Shown: positions 1 to 8,525 of the stretch, piece by piece
Layout of the letters: the number at the start of each line of letters is the position of its first letter
How positions within the stretch are numbered: the first letter of the stretch is position 1
Source of the DNA: Verrucomicrobium sp. BvORR034
Lineage (GTDB): Bacteria > Verrucomicrobiota > Verrucomicrobiia > Verrucomicrobiales > Verrucomicrobiaceae
Reading direction: 5' to 3'
NCBI RefSeq assembly: GCF_000739635.1
Contig: NZ_BATQ01000113.1
Location: 29,791 to 93,790, forward strand
Length of the DNA: 64,000 nt
Translations under genes and position numbers: made by a program
The notes under the pieces: generated by a model
Database searches by the model: none
What the model saw: the letters and a program-made list of their open reading frames with translations, nothing else
Told to the model about the DNA's origin: nothing

Positions 1-559
1 CTGGAGCAATCCACCCACGATCCACCACAGCGCTGCCGATCCACGCGGATATCTCTGCGAAGGCCAGCTCTATAATTCCCAGGCAAGCAAACGCCGTCTC
101 CAGATCTTCGCCATAACAGGTGCCGAGCAGAGCGCAATTGAAGGCCCGGACTTCCGGTCCCTCCTTGCTTGAAGCTCCTGCCCCCAAGCTCTCCAGGAAG
201 CTCAAGAACGTGCGATCATGAGCATGAGAAGGGAGAAAGCCACCTTGCTCCTCCGCCAGATTCTCCACGAGATTCATCCGCATGGCGGAGTCCGGACACC
301 GCGAAACCAGGGCAGCGATGGGACGCGAAAAATACCGCACCGCGAAATAAAACTGCTGCTGGGAACCGACAAACTCAGCATGGGACATGGAACCATCCCT
401 CAGGCGTGTGAAATACGACTGGGTGATGATGGGACGCTCTTCCAACACCGCCCTGGCAGCAGCCAGAATATGCGGAGCAGTGGCGAGCGACGGCGGATGA
501 TCGACGGGGGAACCGATGCTTCCAGCACTCATGCGACAAAGTCTTCGTGATTTCGCCAT
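1..559 (-). CDS. Heme-oxygenase-like diiron oxidase / iron-containing redox enzyme family protein (3' end cut by window edge)
   Basis: An open frame on the minus strand reads without a stop to base 1, so about 186 N-terminal residues are visible and the C-terminus lies outside. It carries the signature of the TenA/PqqC/CADD-like helical fold: an acidic helix with ENLAEEQG, then SHAHDRTFLSFLESLG, then a second acidic helix (GIIELAFAEISAW). In this superfamily, Glu and His residues at such positions bind a di-iron centre for O2-dependent chemistry; the substrate cannot be told from sequence. I take the ATG at 559, which has an AAGGTG about 11 bases upstream; ATG 532 is the alternative. It diverges from the araC-type gene with only 47 bases between them, so that regulator may control it. 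The family call is good; the substrate is unknown. Confidence 0.72.
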   Translation of the reverse strand, partial: MAKSRRLCRMSAGSIGSPVDHPPSLATAPHILAAARAVLEERPIITQSYFTRLRDGSMSHAEFVGSQQQFYFAVRYFSRPIAALVSRCPDSAMRMNLVENLAEEQGGFLPSHAHDRTFLSFLESLGAGASSKEGPEVRAFNCALLGTCYGEDLETAFACLGIIELAFAEISAWIGSAVVDRGWIAP

Positions 560-606
560 GGGTGTCAATACACCTTTGTCCGGTGTGACCGTTCATCCTC
601 AGTCAT

Positions 607-1539
607 TTGACAAATCATCCACCGAGACAAGCATGGTGGGACGAACCGATGATCCGGCGAGAGTCCATTCCCCACTACGGCATGACCGCAACAGGTCAGG
701 CCGAACTGCGACAGCAGGGCGTGGTGGTCGTGCCCTTCATGGACTCGGTGCGCATGGATCCGGAGCGGCTCCAGCCCCATTACCACGAGTTCTTCCAGAT
801 CTTCATCCTGCAAGGACGGGCGCAGGTGATGCATGATTTTCAGGAGTACCGAGTGAGCGGCAGCACACTCGTCTTCCTGAGCCCAGGCCAGGTCCACACC
901 GTTCGTCCCGGAGACAATCTGGGAGGCACCACCCTTTCCTTCTCCCAGGAGTTCTTTGATCTCCGATCCACGCCGCCCAGCGTCCTGTATGACTATCCGT
1001 TCTTCTTCTCGGTGGATGTCGCGGCGCTGCTGCAAATTCCAGACGGAGATCCTGATGGCATTCTGCCCCTGGTTCCTCTCTTGCAGTCAGAGTTTGACGC
1101 GGCGCTCCCGGATGCGGCTGACGCCATGCGCTCCATCCTGCGTCTCTTCCTGGTGCGGGTAAACCGGCTGTACGCCCGGCTGCATCCTCACAAGGAAGCA
1201 TCCCGGGCCGGACAGCTGGTGAGGCACTTCCATCTCTCCGTGGAACAGCGATTCAAAGAAATAACCACCGTGGGCGGTTATGCAGAGATGCTGGGAGTAA
1301 GCGCCAATCATCTCAATGACATCGTCCATGAGCAGACCGGACGGTCGGCTGGGGACATCATTCGCCAACGCCGCCTGCTGGATGCCAAACGCCTGCTGCT
1401 GCATTCCGACTTGAGCGTCTCCGAGATCGGCTACGACCTCGGCTTTCACGACCCCTCGTACTTCAGCCGCTTCTTCCGCAGGTATGCTGGGGCGGCACCG
1501 GAATCGTTCCGCGACCAAATCCGAGAAAAGTACCATTGA
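607..1539 (+). CDS. AraC-family transcriptional regulator
   Basis: The 310-residue protein has an N-terminal cupin-like sensing domain (about residues 30-150, with PHYHEFFQIFILQG and a run typical of AraC ligand-binding barrels) and a C-terminal double helix-turn-helix (about 205-305). The second helix-turn-helix matches the AraC signature well: LSVSEIGYDLGFHDPSYFSR followed by FFRRYAGAAPESFR. It should bind DNA and respond to a small molecule. It sits between a divergent diiron oxidase gene and a co-directional Fsr-type exporter 64 bases downstream, so a local three-gene regulon is the simplest inference. An internal Met (652) is a possible shorter start. The inducer cannot be inferred. Confidence 0.93.
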   Translation: MTNHPPRQAWWDEPMIRRESIPHYGMTATGQAELRQQGVVVVPFMDSVRMDPERLQPHYHEFFQIFILQGRAQVMHDFQEYRVSGSTLVFLSPGQVHTVRPGDNLGGTTLSFSQEFFDLRSTPPSVLYDYPFFFSVDVAALLQIPDGDPDGILPLVPLLQSEFDAALPDAADAMRSILRLFLVRVNRLYARLHPHKEASRAGQLVRHFHLSVEQRFKEITTVGGYAEMLGVSANHLNDIVHEQTGRSAGDIIRQRRLLDAKRLLLHSDLSVSEIGYDLGFHDPSYFSRFFRRYAGAAPESFRDQIREKYH

Positions 1540-1603
1540 AATGCAGCTTCTCACCTGCCAGTGATTTTGCGTCCGCCGCCAGATCCAGGAAGTTGGCGGG
1601 GTT

Positions 1604-2830
1604 ATGGAATCCACCTGCAATGAAGACATGCCGTCGCCCGCCATGCGGACGGCGGAGACGACCGTGTACGCTGTGCTGTTCGCCATCAGCTTTTCCCACC
1701 TGCTGAACGACACCATCCAGGCCCTCCTCGTCTCCATCTATCCCCTGCTGAAAGAGTCGTATCACCTCACTTTCAGCCAGCTCGGGATGATCACCTTTGC
1801 CTTCCAGGTCACGGCCTCCCTGTTGCAGCCCCTGGTGGGCTGGTACACCGACAAGCGCTCCCTGCCGTTCTCATTGCCCATCGGCATGGGGCTGACCCTG
1901 TGTGGTCTGGTGGCACTCTCGATGGCCGGCAGTTTTGCCTCCATTCTGGGCTCAGCAGCGTTGGTGGGCATGGGTTCTGCCATCTTTCACCCTGAAGCCT
2001 CCCGTATTGCTCACATGGCGGCGGGACGTCGCCGCGGCCTCGCGCAGTCCCTGTTCCAGGTGGGTGGCAACGCTGGCAGCTCCATTGGCCCCTTGCTGGC
2101 CGCCTTGATCATTGTGCCGCACGGTCAGGGTTCCATCGCCTGGTTCTCTGTGGTGGCATTTCTGGGAGTGGCCGTGTTGTGGAACGTGGGTCTGTGGCAG
2201 GCTCGCAATCTGCATCGGGTGCACCGCAAGTCCGCGAAATCTCTGGAATCAGCTCATGCGGCACTTCCCACCTCCACCGTGGTGTGGTCGCTGACCATTC
2301 TGGGAGCGTTGATCTTCTCAAAGTACTTCTACCTGGCCAGCATGACCAGCTATTACACCTTCTACTTGATGGACCGCTTCCATCTGCCGGTGCAGAGCGC
2401 ACAGATCTACCTGTTCGTGTTCCTGTTCGCCGTAGCAGCCGGGACGATCCTGGGTGGACCGGTGGGTGACCGCTTCGGTCGCAAGCGCGTGATCTGGACC
2501 TCCATTCTGGGCGTGGCTCCCTTCACCCTGTGGCTGCCGCATGCCGGATTGTACACCACTGCTGTGTTGAGTGTGGTCATCGGTCTGGTGTTGTCCTCCG
2601 CCTTCTCCGCCATCCTGGTGTATGCCCAGGAATTGGTGCCGGGCAAGGTGGGCATGATCTCCGGCCTCTTCTTCGGCTTCGCCTTCGGAATGGGCGGCAT
2701 CGGATCTGCCCTGCTGGGCAATCTGGCTGACCACACCAGCATCAATTATGTGTATCAAGTGTGCGCCTATCTGCCGCTGATCGGCCTGCTGACGGCATTC
2801 CTGCCGGACGTGGGAGGGCAAAAGAGATAG
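1604..2830 (+). CDS. fsr: MFS transporter, fosmidomycin-resistance (Fsr) type
   Basis: A 408-residue integral membrane protein with about 12 hydrophobic segments. The N-terminal segment FSHLLNDTIQALLVSIYPLL and the downstream GMGSAIFHPEASR are hallmark motifs of the Fsr branch of the major facilitator superfamily, which exports fosmidomycin and related compounds by proton antiport. The loop GGPVGDRFGRKRVIW is the usual MFS cytoplasmic signature in the second half. It follows the AraC gene on the same strand and ends just before a strong hairpin at 2885-2916. The real substrate could be a toxic metabolite linked to the oxidase at 1-559; that is inference. Confidence 0.9.
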   Translation: MESTCNEDMPSPAMRTAETTVYAVLFAISFSHLLNDTIQALLVSIYPLLKESYHLTFSQLGMITFAFQVTASLLQPLVGWYTDKRSLPFSLPIGMGLTLCGLVALSMAGSFASILGSAALVGMGSAIFHPEASRIAHMAAGRRRGLAQSLFQVGGNAGSSIGPLLAALIIVPHGQGSIAWFSVVAFLGVAVLWNVGLWQARNLHRVHRKSAKSLESAHAALPTSTVVWSLTILGALIFSKYFYLASMTSYYTFYLMDRFHLPVQSAQIYLFVFLFAVAAGTILGGPVGDRFGRKRVIWTSILGVAPFTLWLPHAGLYTTAVLSVVIGLVLSSAFSAILVYAQELVPGKVGMISGLFFGFAFGMGGIGSALLGNLADHTSINYVYQVCAYLPLIGLLTAFLPDVGGQKR

Positions 2831-2884
2831 AGGAACAAACTTCAAATCTCCAGGCACCAGACCTGATTCTTGGAGGAAAATCAA

Positions 2885-2916
2885 AGGAGGGCGGGACGGC
2901 AATGTCCCGCCCTCCT
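2885..2916. terminator. Perfect 13-bp inverted repeat between convergent genes
   Basis: AGGAGGGCGGGAC at 2885-2897 pairs perfectly with GTCCCGCCCTCCT at 2904-2916 around a six-base loop. It lies 54 bases after the MFS stop and 54 bases after the stop of the convergent HNH gene, so it can serve both. There is no clear T-run on the plus side. Confidence 0.75.
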
Positions 2917-2970
2917 CAGTTCCAGGGGGGCTTTACGACGGCCGGTGAGGCCATCGTCTGAAAGGGGGGC

Positions 2971-3444
2971 CTAGGCTACCATGGCAGCGGGTGCTGAAGC
3001 GGCCGCAAGATCGCGACGGGTGCGGACCGTCTCCATGATGCTGTCATAACCCAAACGGCAAATTTCATCCCAGGGCCGGGGACCACGCAGGCGGGCGAGA
3101 AAATCGAGGCGTCCTTTGTCTCCGTGAAAGCAGTGGCGGCACAGCGTGCGCACATCTTCGGCCACATCCTCTCCCCCCACCTTCTGGTAGTCTTGGTGGT
3201 GCACCTCAAGATACCGGCCCGCCTCCCCGGTGGAGCCGCAGCACACACAGCGATGCTGATCCAAGGCCAACCGCTGCTGACGCACTTCGCACCAGGCTTG
3301 CGAGTCCAGGTAGGTCTCGTACAAGTGCCGCCACTGCGGCGCGGTCTCGATGGTGCTGACCTTGGAGAACAGGCGGCGCCACTGCGCGCCGTCGGCGAAG
3401 AACTTCAAGAGCTCGTAGGGAGTCAATTGTCGTTGGTGTCGCAT
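2971..3444 (-). CDS. HNH endonuclease family protein
   Basis: A protein of about 157 residues. The middle holds an HNH-type zinc-finger nuclease core: CVCCGS, then LEVHHQDYQKVGGE, then VRTLCRHCFHGD. The paired CxxC/CxxC zinc ligands and the HH catalytic pair match the family. The frame continues upstream to 3483, but I choose ATG 3444 because the extra 13 codons would run straight through a perfect 11-bp palindrome and a promoter-like pair (3446-3483). The N-terminal half (QLTPYELLKFFADGAQWRRL) is unassigned. It stands alone between convergent fsr and a pyruvyl transferase-type gene, with no restriction or phage partner, so the role may be housekeeping or a relic of a mobile element. Confidence 0.8.
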   Translation of the reverse strand: MRHQRQLTPYELLKFFADGAQWRRLFSKVSTIETAPQWRHLYETYLDSQAWCEVRQQRLALDQHRCVCCGSTGEAGRYLEVHHQDYQKVGGEDVAEDVRTLCRHCFHGDKGRLDFLARLRGPRPWDEICRLGYDSIMETVRTRRDLAAASAPAAMVA

Positions 3445-3445
3445 A

Positions 3446-3483
3446 GTGTTCAAATGAATAATTAACATTTGAACACCTTGCAA
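3446..3483 (-). promoter_or_regulatory. Palindromic operator overlapping a sigma70-like promoter of the HNH gene
   Basis: GTGTTCAAATG (3446-3456) and CATTTGAACAC (3466-3476) form a perfect 11-bp inverted repeat around a 9-base AT-rich centre, ending one base before the ATG at 3444. On the minus strand a -35-like TTGCAA (3483-3478) and a -10-like TATTCA (3460-3455) are separated by 17 bases, so the repeat covers the spacer and the start region. If used, this promoter would give a nearly leaderless mRNA. Operator function is inference. Confidence 0.55.
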
Positions 3484-3530
3484 TAGAAAATATGAAAAAA
3501 CCTCAAAGTCTGGGTTGACGTCCCTTTCTC

Positions 3531-4796
3531 CTATACGCCGAGAACCTTACGCAGCACCCCCATCGTGTCCTTCTGCCGCTGCTGCACAAAGGCCTGCGCC
3601 TGGGCAGCCTTGGCCTTGGCTTTTGCTGGATCTGATGCCATCGCCAAGGCGGTCGGAGCCACGGCAGACAGTTCCTGCGGCACATCCAGGTCAAACAGCC
3701 AGTCGCCCAGGCCAATGTCCCGCCACATGAAGCCCTTGGTGGTCTGCTCTACAAACCGGCAGACAATGGCGGGAATGCCATTCCCAACAGCCATGATGGG
3801 ACTGTGCATCTCATTGCTGATCAGCCCCGCAGACCGCACGTAGGTACTGATGGCCTCGTTGGTCAGCCAAAACTGCTCCCGCCACACCACCTGCTTCTTC
3901 ACATCCGCCGGAAGTGGGTCAACCAGGAGTTCCTTCCCTGTTTCCATCTGAGTGGAGTCTTCCGGACACACCAGCACTTTCATCCCGGTCTTCTTGATGA
4001 TGGCTGTCATGGCATCCCGGAGCGGAGCATGGTCATGCTCCTTCATCTCTTCGTTCCTGCGATGCTTCTCCTCATTGAAGGCGTAGTTGGGTTTCACTTT
4101 CCAGTAGGGTGCGTTGCGCAAGTTCGGCAGCACGCAGACAAAGCGCCCCTCCTCCAGTCCATGAGCTTCAAGGAAGGTCTTGGCCTTGGCGTCGTCCCGA
4201 ATGTCGGCCCCGAAGGCTCCGTCAGGACCAAACTCGATGACTGGGCTCTGCACCCCTGCGTCTTTAACGACTTTTAGAGAGATGCTGTCCCGCAGGAAAA
4301 CGAAACTGGCCTGATCCAGTTCTGCCTTGCACGCGGCATCCAGCCCGTTGTTCCGCATGACCTTCATGCCAGGATCCCCTGCCGCGGCCATGGTGATGCC
4401 GTACACGCCATACGGCTTGCCAGTCTCCCTCCGCCACTCTGACACATCCTTCTGCGCCGTCAGATAAGGCCCCGAACCATGCAGGAGAAAATCACACCCG
4501 CGCACCACGGCAGGATCTTTGGTGATGGTGAGCTTGGGGAACCGTTGCTGAAGCATCTCCTCCACCCCGTTGCGCACGTCCATGGGCCAGAGCACGAGTT
4601 CCGCCTCCGGGATGTGTTTTTCCAACAGAGCCAGAACTCCAGGGGTGTGACCGATGTCGCCAATGTTCACCGTCTGCCATGAAGAACGCAGGACAATCCG
4701 GGGTGCCCGGCCTGCGGCACCTGAGACGATGGCGGGAAAACCCCAGGCCGTGGCGGCAGCGGCAAGGGAACCTTGGAGGAGGCAGCGGCGTTTCAT
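3531..4796 (-). CDS. Polysaccharide pyruvyl transferase-family protein with N-terminal signal sequence
   Basis: A 421-residue protein. It starts MKRRCLLQGSLAAAATAWGFP, a basic then hydrophobic export signal resembling a Tat-type leader. The body has the layout of the polysaccharide pyruvyl transferase family: an N-terminal NIGDIGHTPGVLALLE segment (family members begin with a GD-N-G-D type motif), a central FVFLRDSISLKVVKDAG, GPDGAF, and a C-terminal SAGLISNEMHSPIMAVGNGIPAI resembling the family's R-x-H-xx-I-x-A-xx-x-G-x-P signature. Enzymes of this family add pyruvate ketals to cell-wall polysaccharides, normally in the cytoplasm, so an export signal is odd. The nearby glycosyltransferase on the same strand fits a role in surface glycans. 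Confidence 0.78.
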   Translation of the reverse strand: MKRRCLLQGSLAAAATAWGFPAIVSGAAGRAPRIVLRSSWQTVNIGDIGHTPGVLALLEKHIPEAELVLWPMDVRNGVEEMLQQRFPKLTITKDPAVVRGCDFLLHGSGPYLTAQKDVSEWRRETGKPYGVYGITMAAAGDPGMKVMRNNGLDAACKAELDQASFVFLRDSISLKVVKDAGVQSPVIEFGPDGAFGADIRDDAKAKTFLEAHGLEEGRFVCVLPNLRNAPYWKVKPNYAFNEEKHRRNEEMKEHDHAPLRDAMTAIIKKTGMKVLVCPEDSTQMETGKELLVDPLPADVKKQVVWREQFWLTNEAISTYVRSAGLISNEMHSPIMAVGNGIPAIVCRFVEQTTKGFMWRDIGLGDWLFDLDVPQELSAVAPTALAMASDPAKAKAKAAQAQAFVQQRQKDTMGVLRKVLGV

Positions 4797-4905
4797 TACT
4801 GTATTTAGTCAGGAAGCCCGGCGCTTTGACAAGGAAACTGCAGGGCAGTCATACTCCAGGACATTTGGCGGTTTACCCGGCTGGCAATCCACCGTATTCA
4901 CGGCC

Positions 4906-5364
4906 ATGGAACACACTCTGGACTATGAGATCAAATTCCCGGCTCCGCGGGAACAGGTGTTTGCCTTCTTCTCCGACGCCACCAACCTGGAAAAGATCAC
5001 TCCTCCAGAGCTCAAGTTCCACATCATCTCCCCGCTTCCCCTTGAGATCAAAGAAGGGGCGCTCATCGACTATAAACTTGGGATCTTCGGCATGTCCTTT
5101 CACTGGACCACGCTCATCTCCGCATGGGATCCGCCCAACCAATTCGTGGATACCCAGCTCAAGGGACCCTACGCCCTGTGGGAACACACCCACACGTTTG
5201 AAGAACTGCCAGATGGCGGCACGCTGGCACGCGACCACGTGGTGTACAAGCTTCCGCTGACACCACTGGGCGATATCGCCTTCCCCCTCGTCAAAAAGCA
5301 ACTGACGAGGATATTCGCCTACCGTCAGGAGAAGCTGGTGGAAGAGTTCGGCCGATGGGAGTGA
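4906..5364 (+). CDS. SRPBCC (START/Bet v1-like) family protein
   Basis: A 152-residue single-domain protein. It opens with an amphipathic strand and helix, IKFPAPREQVFAFFSDATNL, then EKITPPELKFHI, and closes with a long helix ending VKKQLTRIFAYRQEKLVEEF. This is the pattern of the SRPBCC ligand-binding fold, close to the branch often annotated as cell division inhibitor or cyclase/dehydrase-like. I start at ATG 4906; the frame continues upstream across the divergent pyruvyl transferase start, which is not credible. The substrate or ligand is unknown. It is divergently oriented from its left neighbour and convergent with the glycosyltransferase. Confidence 0.8.
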   Translation: MEHTLDYEIKFPAPREQVFAFFSDATNLEKITPPELKFHIISPLPLEIKEGALIDYKLGIFGMSFHWTTLISAWDPPNQFVDTQLKGPYALWEHTHTFEELPDGGTLARDHVVYKLPLTPLGDIAFPLVKKQLTRIFAYRQEKLVEEFGRWE

Positions 5365-5426
5365 CTCCCCCCTGGCTCCGGCACACAAATTACCTAGAAC
5401 CTTTCAGAGACATCTATGGGCGTTGA

Positions 5427-6626
5427 TCAATATCCAGTGGCCAGGGCTCTGGCGTATCCCGATGCGATGCGCTGCCGGTAGTGATCCCAGGTGAACTCAC
5501 GCTCCACCAGGGCACGGGCCTTCCTGCCCATCTCGGCAAGTTCATCCCGGTGCTTTGCGGCGTGCTCCAATGCGGCACAGAGGGCGTCCACGTTGTTGGG
5601 CGGGATGAGCAGACCCGTTTCCTGGTCCACGATCGCATCGCCAGACTCGCGGGTGGCGATGAGCGGGAGGCCGCAAGCCGCCGCCTCGAGCGTGGACTTG
5701 GCAAATCCCTCGCACTCACTGGGGAAGGCGAACGCGGCACAACGACGGAGTTCGTCCTGCACACTGGAGGTGAAGCCAATGATCCGCACTCCGGCCTCCT
5801 CGGCCCCCTGGAGGAAGGGTTTTATTTCCTCGTGCACGCTGCCCACCAGGACCAGTTCGGCATCGCGGAGACGGAGCCTTTTCCAGGCCTCAATCAAATG
5901 ATGCACCCCTTTCCTCTGAATCAGCGCCCCGACGAATCCCACGCGAAACACCTCGGGAGGCGCCTCCGCAGGACGATATCGGGCAAGGTCCACACCACGC
6001 CCCACATACTGCAGTTTGTGCTCCGGTATGCCCGCGACCAGAAAGGTCTCCGCAGACTTCCGCGAAGGCATGAGGAGCACGCTGGCAAGGTCGTACTCTG
6101 CCAGATTGTGCAGGCGGGTAGCGTGCAGATGTTTCCGCCAGTCACGCCATCCGCGGTCCTTCAGCCGGGCTTCCCGCTCCTTCTTGGTCTCCGCGGGCTT
6201 CACCACCCCTTTGTTCCGGTGCCAGGTGGGAACGTCCATGACACTGGGAATGCCCCGCAAGCGGGCTTCTACCAGGGATTGAAAACACTCCCCGCTCCAA
6301 CCGTGGAAGAAGTCGTAGCCGCCCCGCCGAAGCTCTTGAGCGGCCTGCCAGTCCAAGTAGGTCTTCTTGGCAGCATAGTAGTCCTTGCTCCCCAGGCAGG
6401 AGAGCAGCCTCACAGGATGGTGCTGCAGAGATCTCACCTTCCCCGCCGGAACCTCCTGCTGGCGGTTCGCGTAGCAGATTGCCCTGCTCAGATAACCTCC
6501 CCGCCACGAAGTCAGCACCCCTTCCAGAGAAGTCGTATTCAACCCCGCACCGCCCAGTCCTGCGCTGGTGGCATACAGCAGTCGGGAGGGGGTGGCAGCG
6601 GAGGATGGGTTGGCGACGGACTTCAA
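5427..6626 (-). CDS. Glycosyltransferase family 4 protein
   Basis: A 399-residue GT-B fold protein. The N-terminal Rossmann half starts RLLYATSAGLGGAGLNTTSL. The C-terminal half has the donor-binding signature of GT4: FVGALIQRKGVHHLIEAW near residue 230 and the E-x7-E motif in FPSECEGFAKSTLEAAACGL near 300. It transfers a sugar from an activated donor to an acceptor, probably in surface polysaccharide or lipid glycosylation. The apparent start is TTG at 6626, with no upstream ATG in frame and no clear ribosome site, so the N-terminus is uncertain. It lies 97 bases downstream of mqo on the same strand, with no strong terminator seen between. Confidence 0.88.
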   Translation of the reverse strand: MKSVANPSSAATPSRLLYATSAGLGGAGLNTTSLEGVLTSWRGGYLSRAICYANRQQEVPAGKVRSLQHHPVRLLSCLGSKDYYAAKKTYLDWQAAQELRRGGYDFFHGWSGECFQSLVEARLRGIPSVMDVPTWHRNKGVVKPAETKKEREARLKDRGWRDWRKHLHATRLHNLAEYDLASVLLMPSRKSAETFLVAGIPEHKLQYVGRGVDLARYRPAEAPPEVFRVGFVGALIQRKGVHHLIEAWKRLRLRDAELVLVGSVHEEIKPFLQGAEEAGVRIIGFTSSVQDELRRCAAFAFPSECEGFAKSTLEAAACGLPLIATRESGDAIVDQETGLLIPPNNVDALCAALEHAAKHRDELAEMGRKARALVEREFTWDHYRQRIASGYARALATGY

Positions 6627-6723
6627 AGGAGCACTAGTATCTTGAGGAGATACGACACTTCAAGGTGCAAGACGCAAAGTTGGCAATTCTCGCAGGCCGT
6701 GCCAACAAAACGGGCAGATGGCA

Positions 6724-8223
6724 TCACCCCAACTGCAAGATCCCATCCACTTCCCGGCGGATCTCGTGGAACCGCCCGGCCATCTCCGGCTTGCGAACGT
6801 CAAGATTCCAGGAAGGAATCAACTCACTCATGCGTCGGCCGCCCTCAGGGGTGTCCAGCAAGTGAGGAAAGCACTTTTTCACGACGTCCAACACGATGTT
6901 GACAGAGACGGACGCACCCGGCGACGCCCCCAGCAAGGCCGAGAGACTGAGATCATCACTGGTGATCACCTCCGTGCCGTAGTGGACGATTCCGGCCTTG
7001 CCATCGGTCTTCTTGATCGCCTGCACCCGGATTCCTGCGTCAATGAGTTTCCAGTCCTGCTCCCGGGCCGCCGGATAGAAGACGTGAAGGACATCCAGGC
7101 GATCCTGCATGCTCTGGGTACCCTGCTGCACCAGGTACTTCACCAGGCTCAAGTTTTGCAGTCCGACGTTCATCAAAGTGAAGAGATTGTCCGGTCGAAT
7201 GGAGCCGGGCAGGTCCATGAGGCTTCCCTTCTTGTGCAGGAACTTGGTGGTCCAGGCGGCAAACGGCCCAAACAGCAACGTCTTCTTGCCATCCAGCATG
7301 CGAGTGTCCAGATGCGGCACCGCCATGGTAGGCGCGGCCTCCAGCGGCTGACCATACACCTTGGCCTGGTGGCGCTCTACGATCTCCGGGTTCTCACAAA
7401 TCAACCATTGCCCGCCGATGGGAAAGCCTCCCAGCCCCTTGGCCTCCGCAATTCCGGACTTTTGCAACAAGGGCAAGCTCCCGCCTCCCGCGCCTACAAA
7501 CACGAACCGGGCGTCATTGGTGCGAACCCGACCGGTGGCGAGGTCTTTGATCTCCAGCGTCCAACCCGAGGACCCACGTTTCATGTCCGTGACCCGATGG
7601 TTTGAAGCAATCCCACAACGGTCCTGGGCTCCCAGCCAGTTCAGCAGCTTCCGGGCGATGGATCCAAAGTTCACGTCCGTGCCATTGTCCATCTTCGTGG
7701 CGGCCACCGGCTCACTTCCTCGACCGTCCATCAACAAAGGTGCCCATCTCGCGATGGTCGCACGGTCTGTCGAGTACTCGATGCCGCGGAAGAAGTGATG
7801 GGCCGCCATGCCCTCGTAACGAGCACGAAGAAATTCCACCATCTCCTGCCCGTGCACAAAGCTGAGATGTGGAACCGGATTGATGAACTCCTTTGGCCCC
7901 GAGATCATGCCGCTGACCACGGCGCTGCTCCAGAACTGCTTGGATTGCTCGAACTGCTCAAAGATTTCGATGAGCTTCTGGACATTCACGGAGCCATCCG
8001 CTTCCCGCTTGGGCGTGTAGCTGAGTTCACAGATCCCGGCGTGGCCGGTACCCGCATTGTTCCAGCCATGCGAACTCTCCTGAGCCAGCTCTTCCGTCAC
8101 CTCATAGACCTGGATGGAGAGTTTCGGCTCCAGCCGCTTCAGCATCGCTCCGAGATTGGCCGACATGATGCCGCTGCCGATGAGGATGACGTCTGGATTC
8201 TCGATGTGGGAGTCGTATTTCAT
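6724..8223 (-). CDS. mqo: Malate:quinone oxidoreductase
   Basis: A 499-residue FAD enzyme of normal family length. It shows the dinucleotide-binding start VILIGSGIMSANLGAMLKRL, then SSHGWNNAGTGHAGICELSY, the diagnostic Mqo motif, and later VFVGAGGGSLPLLQKSGI and IGGQWLICENPE. It oxidises malate to oxaloacetate at the membrane and passes electrons to quinone, replacing or supplementing NAD malate dehydrogenase in the TCA cycle. The ATG at 8223 is well placed at the domain start. It is divergent from the GMC oxidoreductase gene across 302 bases. High confidence. Confidence 0.96.
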   Translation of the reverse strand: MKYDSHIENPDVILIGSGIMSANLGAMLKRLEPKLSIQVYEVTEELAQESSHGWNNAGTGHAGICELSYTPKREADGSVNVQKLIEIFEQFEQSKQFWSSAVVSGMISGPKEFINPVPHLSFVHGQEMVEFLRARYEGMAAHHFFRGIEYSTDRATIARWAPLLMDGRGSEPVAATKMDNGTDVNFGSIARKLLNWLGAQDRCGIASNHRVTDMKRGSSGWTLEIKDLATGRVRTNDARFVFVGAGGGSLPLLQKSGIAEAKGLGGFPIGGQWLICENPEIVERHQAKVYGQPLEAAPTMAVPHLDTRMLDGKKTLLFGPFAAWTTKFLHKKGSLMDLPGSIRPDNLFTLMNVGLQNLSLVKYLVQQGTQSMQDRLDVLHVFYPAAREQDWKLIDAGIRVQAIKKTDGKAGIVHYGTEVITSDDLSLSALLGASPGASVSVNIVLDVVKKCFPHLLDTPEGGRRMSELIPSWNLDVRKPEMAGRFHEIRREVDGILQLG

Positions 8224-8525
8224 GGGTGCTGGCGGGAGGACGATGCTCGCCTCAGATCAAGGACTTGGGCAACTGATCTCTTGCAAACGTCGGTGACAAA
8301 ACCTGATCAAAAAAGCACTTCTGGCAAAGTGGGAGGAAACACCGGCATCCGTCCATTCATCTGGAATCTTGCCCTCGACTGCTGCCCACCATTCGGTCCA
8401 GAGCCGCTGTTTCACCTTGCCCCCGGCTGCGTTCCTTGCTCTGAATTGCAATAGAGCCTGAGCGGTGCGCGTTACTTTCCGCCCCCTCTCGGTCTCCACC
8501 TCACCCATTTCCCTTTCTCTCCTCC
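8224..8525. other. Divergent intergenic region between mqo and the GMC operon
   Basis: The 302 bases hold no open frame I would support; an 83-codon minus-strand frame here has no recognisable features. It must contain the promoters for mqo (minus) and for the GMC oxidoreductase operon (plus). I could not pick out a convincing -35/-10 pair by eye. Confidence 0.5.

Noticed and set aside
5481..6902. A 473-codon plus-strand frame opposite the glycosyltransferase
   Set aside because: Antisense to conserved GT4 motifs; no domain in its translation.
8257..8508. An 83-codon minus-strand frame in the mqo-GMC spacer
   Set aside because: No start signal, no family, and it occupies the region needed for two divergent promoters.
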